From Acidobacteriota bacterium (GTDB taxonomy: Bacteria > Acidobacteriota > Terriglobia > Acidiferrales > UBA7541), in NCBI GenBank assembly GCA_003161195.1, contig PMOV01000112.1:5864-11986 (forward strand): DNA of 6,123 nt, in the 5' to 3' direction. The notes beneath the pieces are model-generated. The model did no database searches. It saw only the letters and a list, made by a program, of their open reading frames with translations, and was not told where the DNA came from. Every line of letters starts with the position of its first letter. Within the stretch, counting starts at the first letter, position 1. Both the position numbers and the translations under genes were made by a program. Positions 4,636-6,123 of this stretch are shown here, piece after piece.

Positions 4636-6123
4636 GTGGCCACACCAACCGTCCAACTCGAACGCAGTGAGGTGCGCCAGCGCGTGTTGGCTGTGCTGCG
4701 TGAGTTGCTCGTGGAGTTGGGCAGTACCGGCGCGCTCCCGCGGCTTGCCGGCACCTCGCAACTGGACGCCGATCTGGGCATCGGCAGTCTCGAGCGCGTG
4801 GAACTGCTGGCGCGCCTGGAGTCCGCCTTCGGCGTGCGTCTCGCGGATCGCATCGTCGCAGAGGCCAATACGCCCGACGACCTGGCTGTCGCGATTTGCG
4901 GCGCGGGCGAACTCGACACGCCGGACGACTCCGGCAGTTCCGCGCTGCGCGCCTCGGTCACCGCCGGCAAGCTGCACCACGCCGCAATCGCCAACTCGTC
5001 CGCAGGCGCTTACCAAACGCAAACCCTGCTCGAATTGCTCCGCTATCGTGCGCTGCACGATGCGGATCGCGCGCACCTGCTCATCACCGAGGACCATGAA
5101 GACGGTGAGCGCGAGGTGACGCTCACTTTTGGCGAGCTGTACGCCGCCGGATTGCGGTGTGCCGAAGAATTGGCGCGGTGCGGCGTAGTTGCGGGTTCTC
5201 GTGTTGCGCTGATGTTGCCCAGCGGCCGTGCGTTCTTCGTTTCCTACGCGGGCATTCTGCTCGCTGGCGCCGTTCCCGTTCCCATCTACCCGCCATTTCG
5301 CGCCGATCGCCTCGAGGAATATGCCGCAAGGCAATCCGCGATTCTCAACAACGCGGAAGTTTGCGTGCTGCTCACGTTTCATCGCGCGGAAGCGGTCGCG
5401 AAATTATTGAAACCCCGCGTGCGTTCGCTGACCGCGGTCCTCGACGCGGAACGGCTGATCGCCGACGCCGATAAACCACAGCAGGTCATTCCCGGCGCCC
5501 TGCCCCTGCATCTCTCCGGCGCGCGCACGCGTACCGCGAACGACCTGGCGCTGCTGCAATACACGTCGGGATCCACGGGCGATCCCAAGGGCGTCATGCT
5601 CACGCACGCCAACTTGCTGGCCAATATGCGCTCCATCAACGAGGCGCTGCAGCTCCGGCCAGACGATGTGGGCATCAGTTGGCTGCCGCTGTACCACGAT
5701 ATGGGGCTGATCGGCGCGTGGCTGGCGCTGCTGCACTGCGGCACGCCTCTGGTGGTGATGTCGCCGCTGGCATTCCTCACGCGCCCGGAACGCTGGCTAC
5801 AGACCTTTCACAAGCATCGCGGGACCATTGCCGCCGCACCGAATTTCGCCTACGAATTGTGCGTGCGTAAAATTTCCGATAAGGATATCGCCGGCGTAGA
5901 CCTTAGTTCCTGGCGCGTGGCGTTGAACGGCGCCGAGCCCGTCAATCCGGACACGCTTGCGCGTTTTGAAAAGCGCTTCGCGCCCTATGGCTTTCGCGGC
6001 ACATCCATGACTCCGGTGTATGGCCTCGCCGAGGCCTCGTTGGCCGTTACATTTCCGCCGCTCGAGCGTGGGCCGCGCGTGGATCGCATCGAACGCGAGA
6101 CCTTCGCCACCCATGGCCGCGCG
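4636..6123 (+). CDS. N-terminal acyl carrier domain fused to fatty-acyl-AMP ligase (3'-truncated by window edge)
   Basis: The frame is open from the TAG at 4591 to the window end; from GTG 4636 it gives 496 residues. Residues about 10-90 are an acyl carrier domain: DLGIGSLERVEL (46-57) carries Ser51, the predicted phosphopantetheine attachment site. A linker (about 90-125) follows, then an ANL-superfamily adenylation domain: VPVPIYPP (213-220), the P-loop YTSGSTGDPKG (309-319), SWLPLYHDMGLIG (348-360), NGAEPV (431-436) and YGLAEASLAV (462-471). VPVPIYPP, WLPLYHDMGL and the PVYGLAEASLAV region are typical of fatty-acyl-AMP ligases, which form acyl-AMP and pass the acyl group to an ACP instead of CoA. 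The C-terminal subdomain and anything after it are missing. GTG 4636 has no clear ribosome site; GTG 4672 is an alternative that still keeps the carrier domain. The pentapeptide gene lies 100 bp upstream on the same strand. Function is confident at class level; substrate and product are unknown. Confidence 0.93.
   Translation, partial: MATPTVQLERSEVRQRVLAVLRELLVELGSTGALPRLAGTSQLDADLGIGSLERVELLARLESAFGVRLADRIVAEANTPDDLAVAICGAGELDTPDDSGSSALRASVTAGKLHHAAIANSSAGAYQTQTLLELLRYRALHDADRAHLLITEDHEDGEREVTLTFGELYAAGLRCAEELARCGVVAGSRVALMLPSGRAFFVSYAGILLAGAVPVPIYPPFRADRLEEYAARQSAILNNAEVCVLLTFHRAEAVAKLLKPRVRSLTAVLDAERLIADADKPQQVIPGALPLHLSGARTRTANDLALLQYTSGSTGDPKGVMLTHANLLANMRSINEALQLRPDDVGISWLPLYHDMGLIGAWLALLHCGTPLVVMSPLAFLTRPERWLQTFHKHRGTIAAAPNFAYELCVRKISDKDIAGVDLSSWRVALNGAEPVNPDTLARFEKRFAPYGFRGTSMTPVYGLAEASLAVTFPPLERGPRVDRIERETFATHGRA

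Noticed and set aside
4603..5382. Long open frame on the - strand (259 codons) opposite the ACP-FAAL gene
   Set aside because: It is antisense to a frame with unmistakable carrier and adenylation motifs; its translation is Arg/Gln/Gly-rich with no family resemblance. It is a GC-rich shadow.
1..6123. parS site (TGTTTCACGTGAAACA-like) near parB
   Set aside because: No close match was seen by eye. GAAACGTGCAC near 3673 is only a fragment of the palindrome, so no parS is reported.

Overview
The window is GC-rich, densely coded bacterial chromosome. The order parB, bactofilin, purD, a secreted orphan protein, a pentapeptide-repeat protein and an ACP-FAAL protein, with the protein styles seen, suggests an Acidobacteriota (Terriglobia/Koribacter-like) genome. 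That assignment is an inference from gene style and order; no rRNA or tRNA is present to anchor it. There are no insertion sequences, CRISPR arrays, integrases or tRNA genes.

Layout. (1) 1-732, +: the C-terminal part of the chromosome-partition protein ParB, whose start lies before the window. (2) 921-1334, +: a small bactofilin (polymer-forming cytoskeletal protein) with its own candidate promoter in a 188-bp gap. (3) 1534-2841, +: complete purD (phosphoribosylamine-glycine ligase), preceded by a consensus-like promoter and, further up, an AT-rich cluster of TAAC/GTTA half-sites. (4) 2828-3820, -: a secreted protein of unknown function, convergent with purD and overlapping its 3' end by 14 bp. 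(5) 3984-4535, +: a pentapeptide-repeat protein with 28 uninterrupted repeats, divergent from gene 4. (6) 4636-6123 and beyond, +: an N-terminal acyl carrier domain fused to a fatty-acyl-AMP ligase (FAAL)-type adenylation domain, cut off by the window end.

How the genes relate. ParB and bactofilin plausibly act together: in Myxococcus xanthus, bactofilins organise the ParABS segregation machinery, and the gene order here suggests a similar link. PurD is housekeeping purine synthesis and looks independently transcribed. The secreted orphan and the pentapeptide gene are divergent and have no visible pathway link. The ACP-FAAL protein would activate a fatty acid as acyl-AMP and could load it on its own carrier domain; what follows lies outside the window.

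The most interesting points are the inverted (ACP-first) order of the last protein, the ParB/bactofilin linkage, the cysteine-free mature part of the unknown secreted protein with a better GTG start, and the seven-coil predicted beta-helix. I see no convincing wholly new system.
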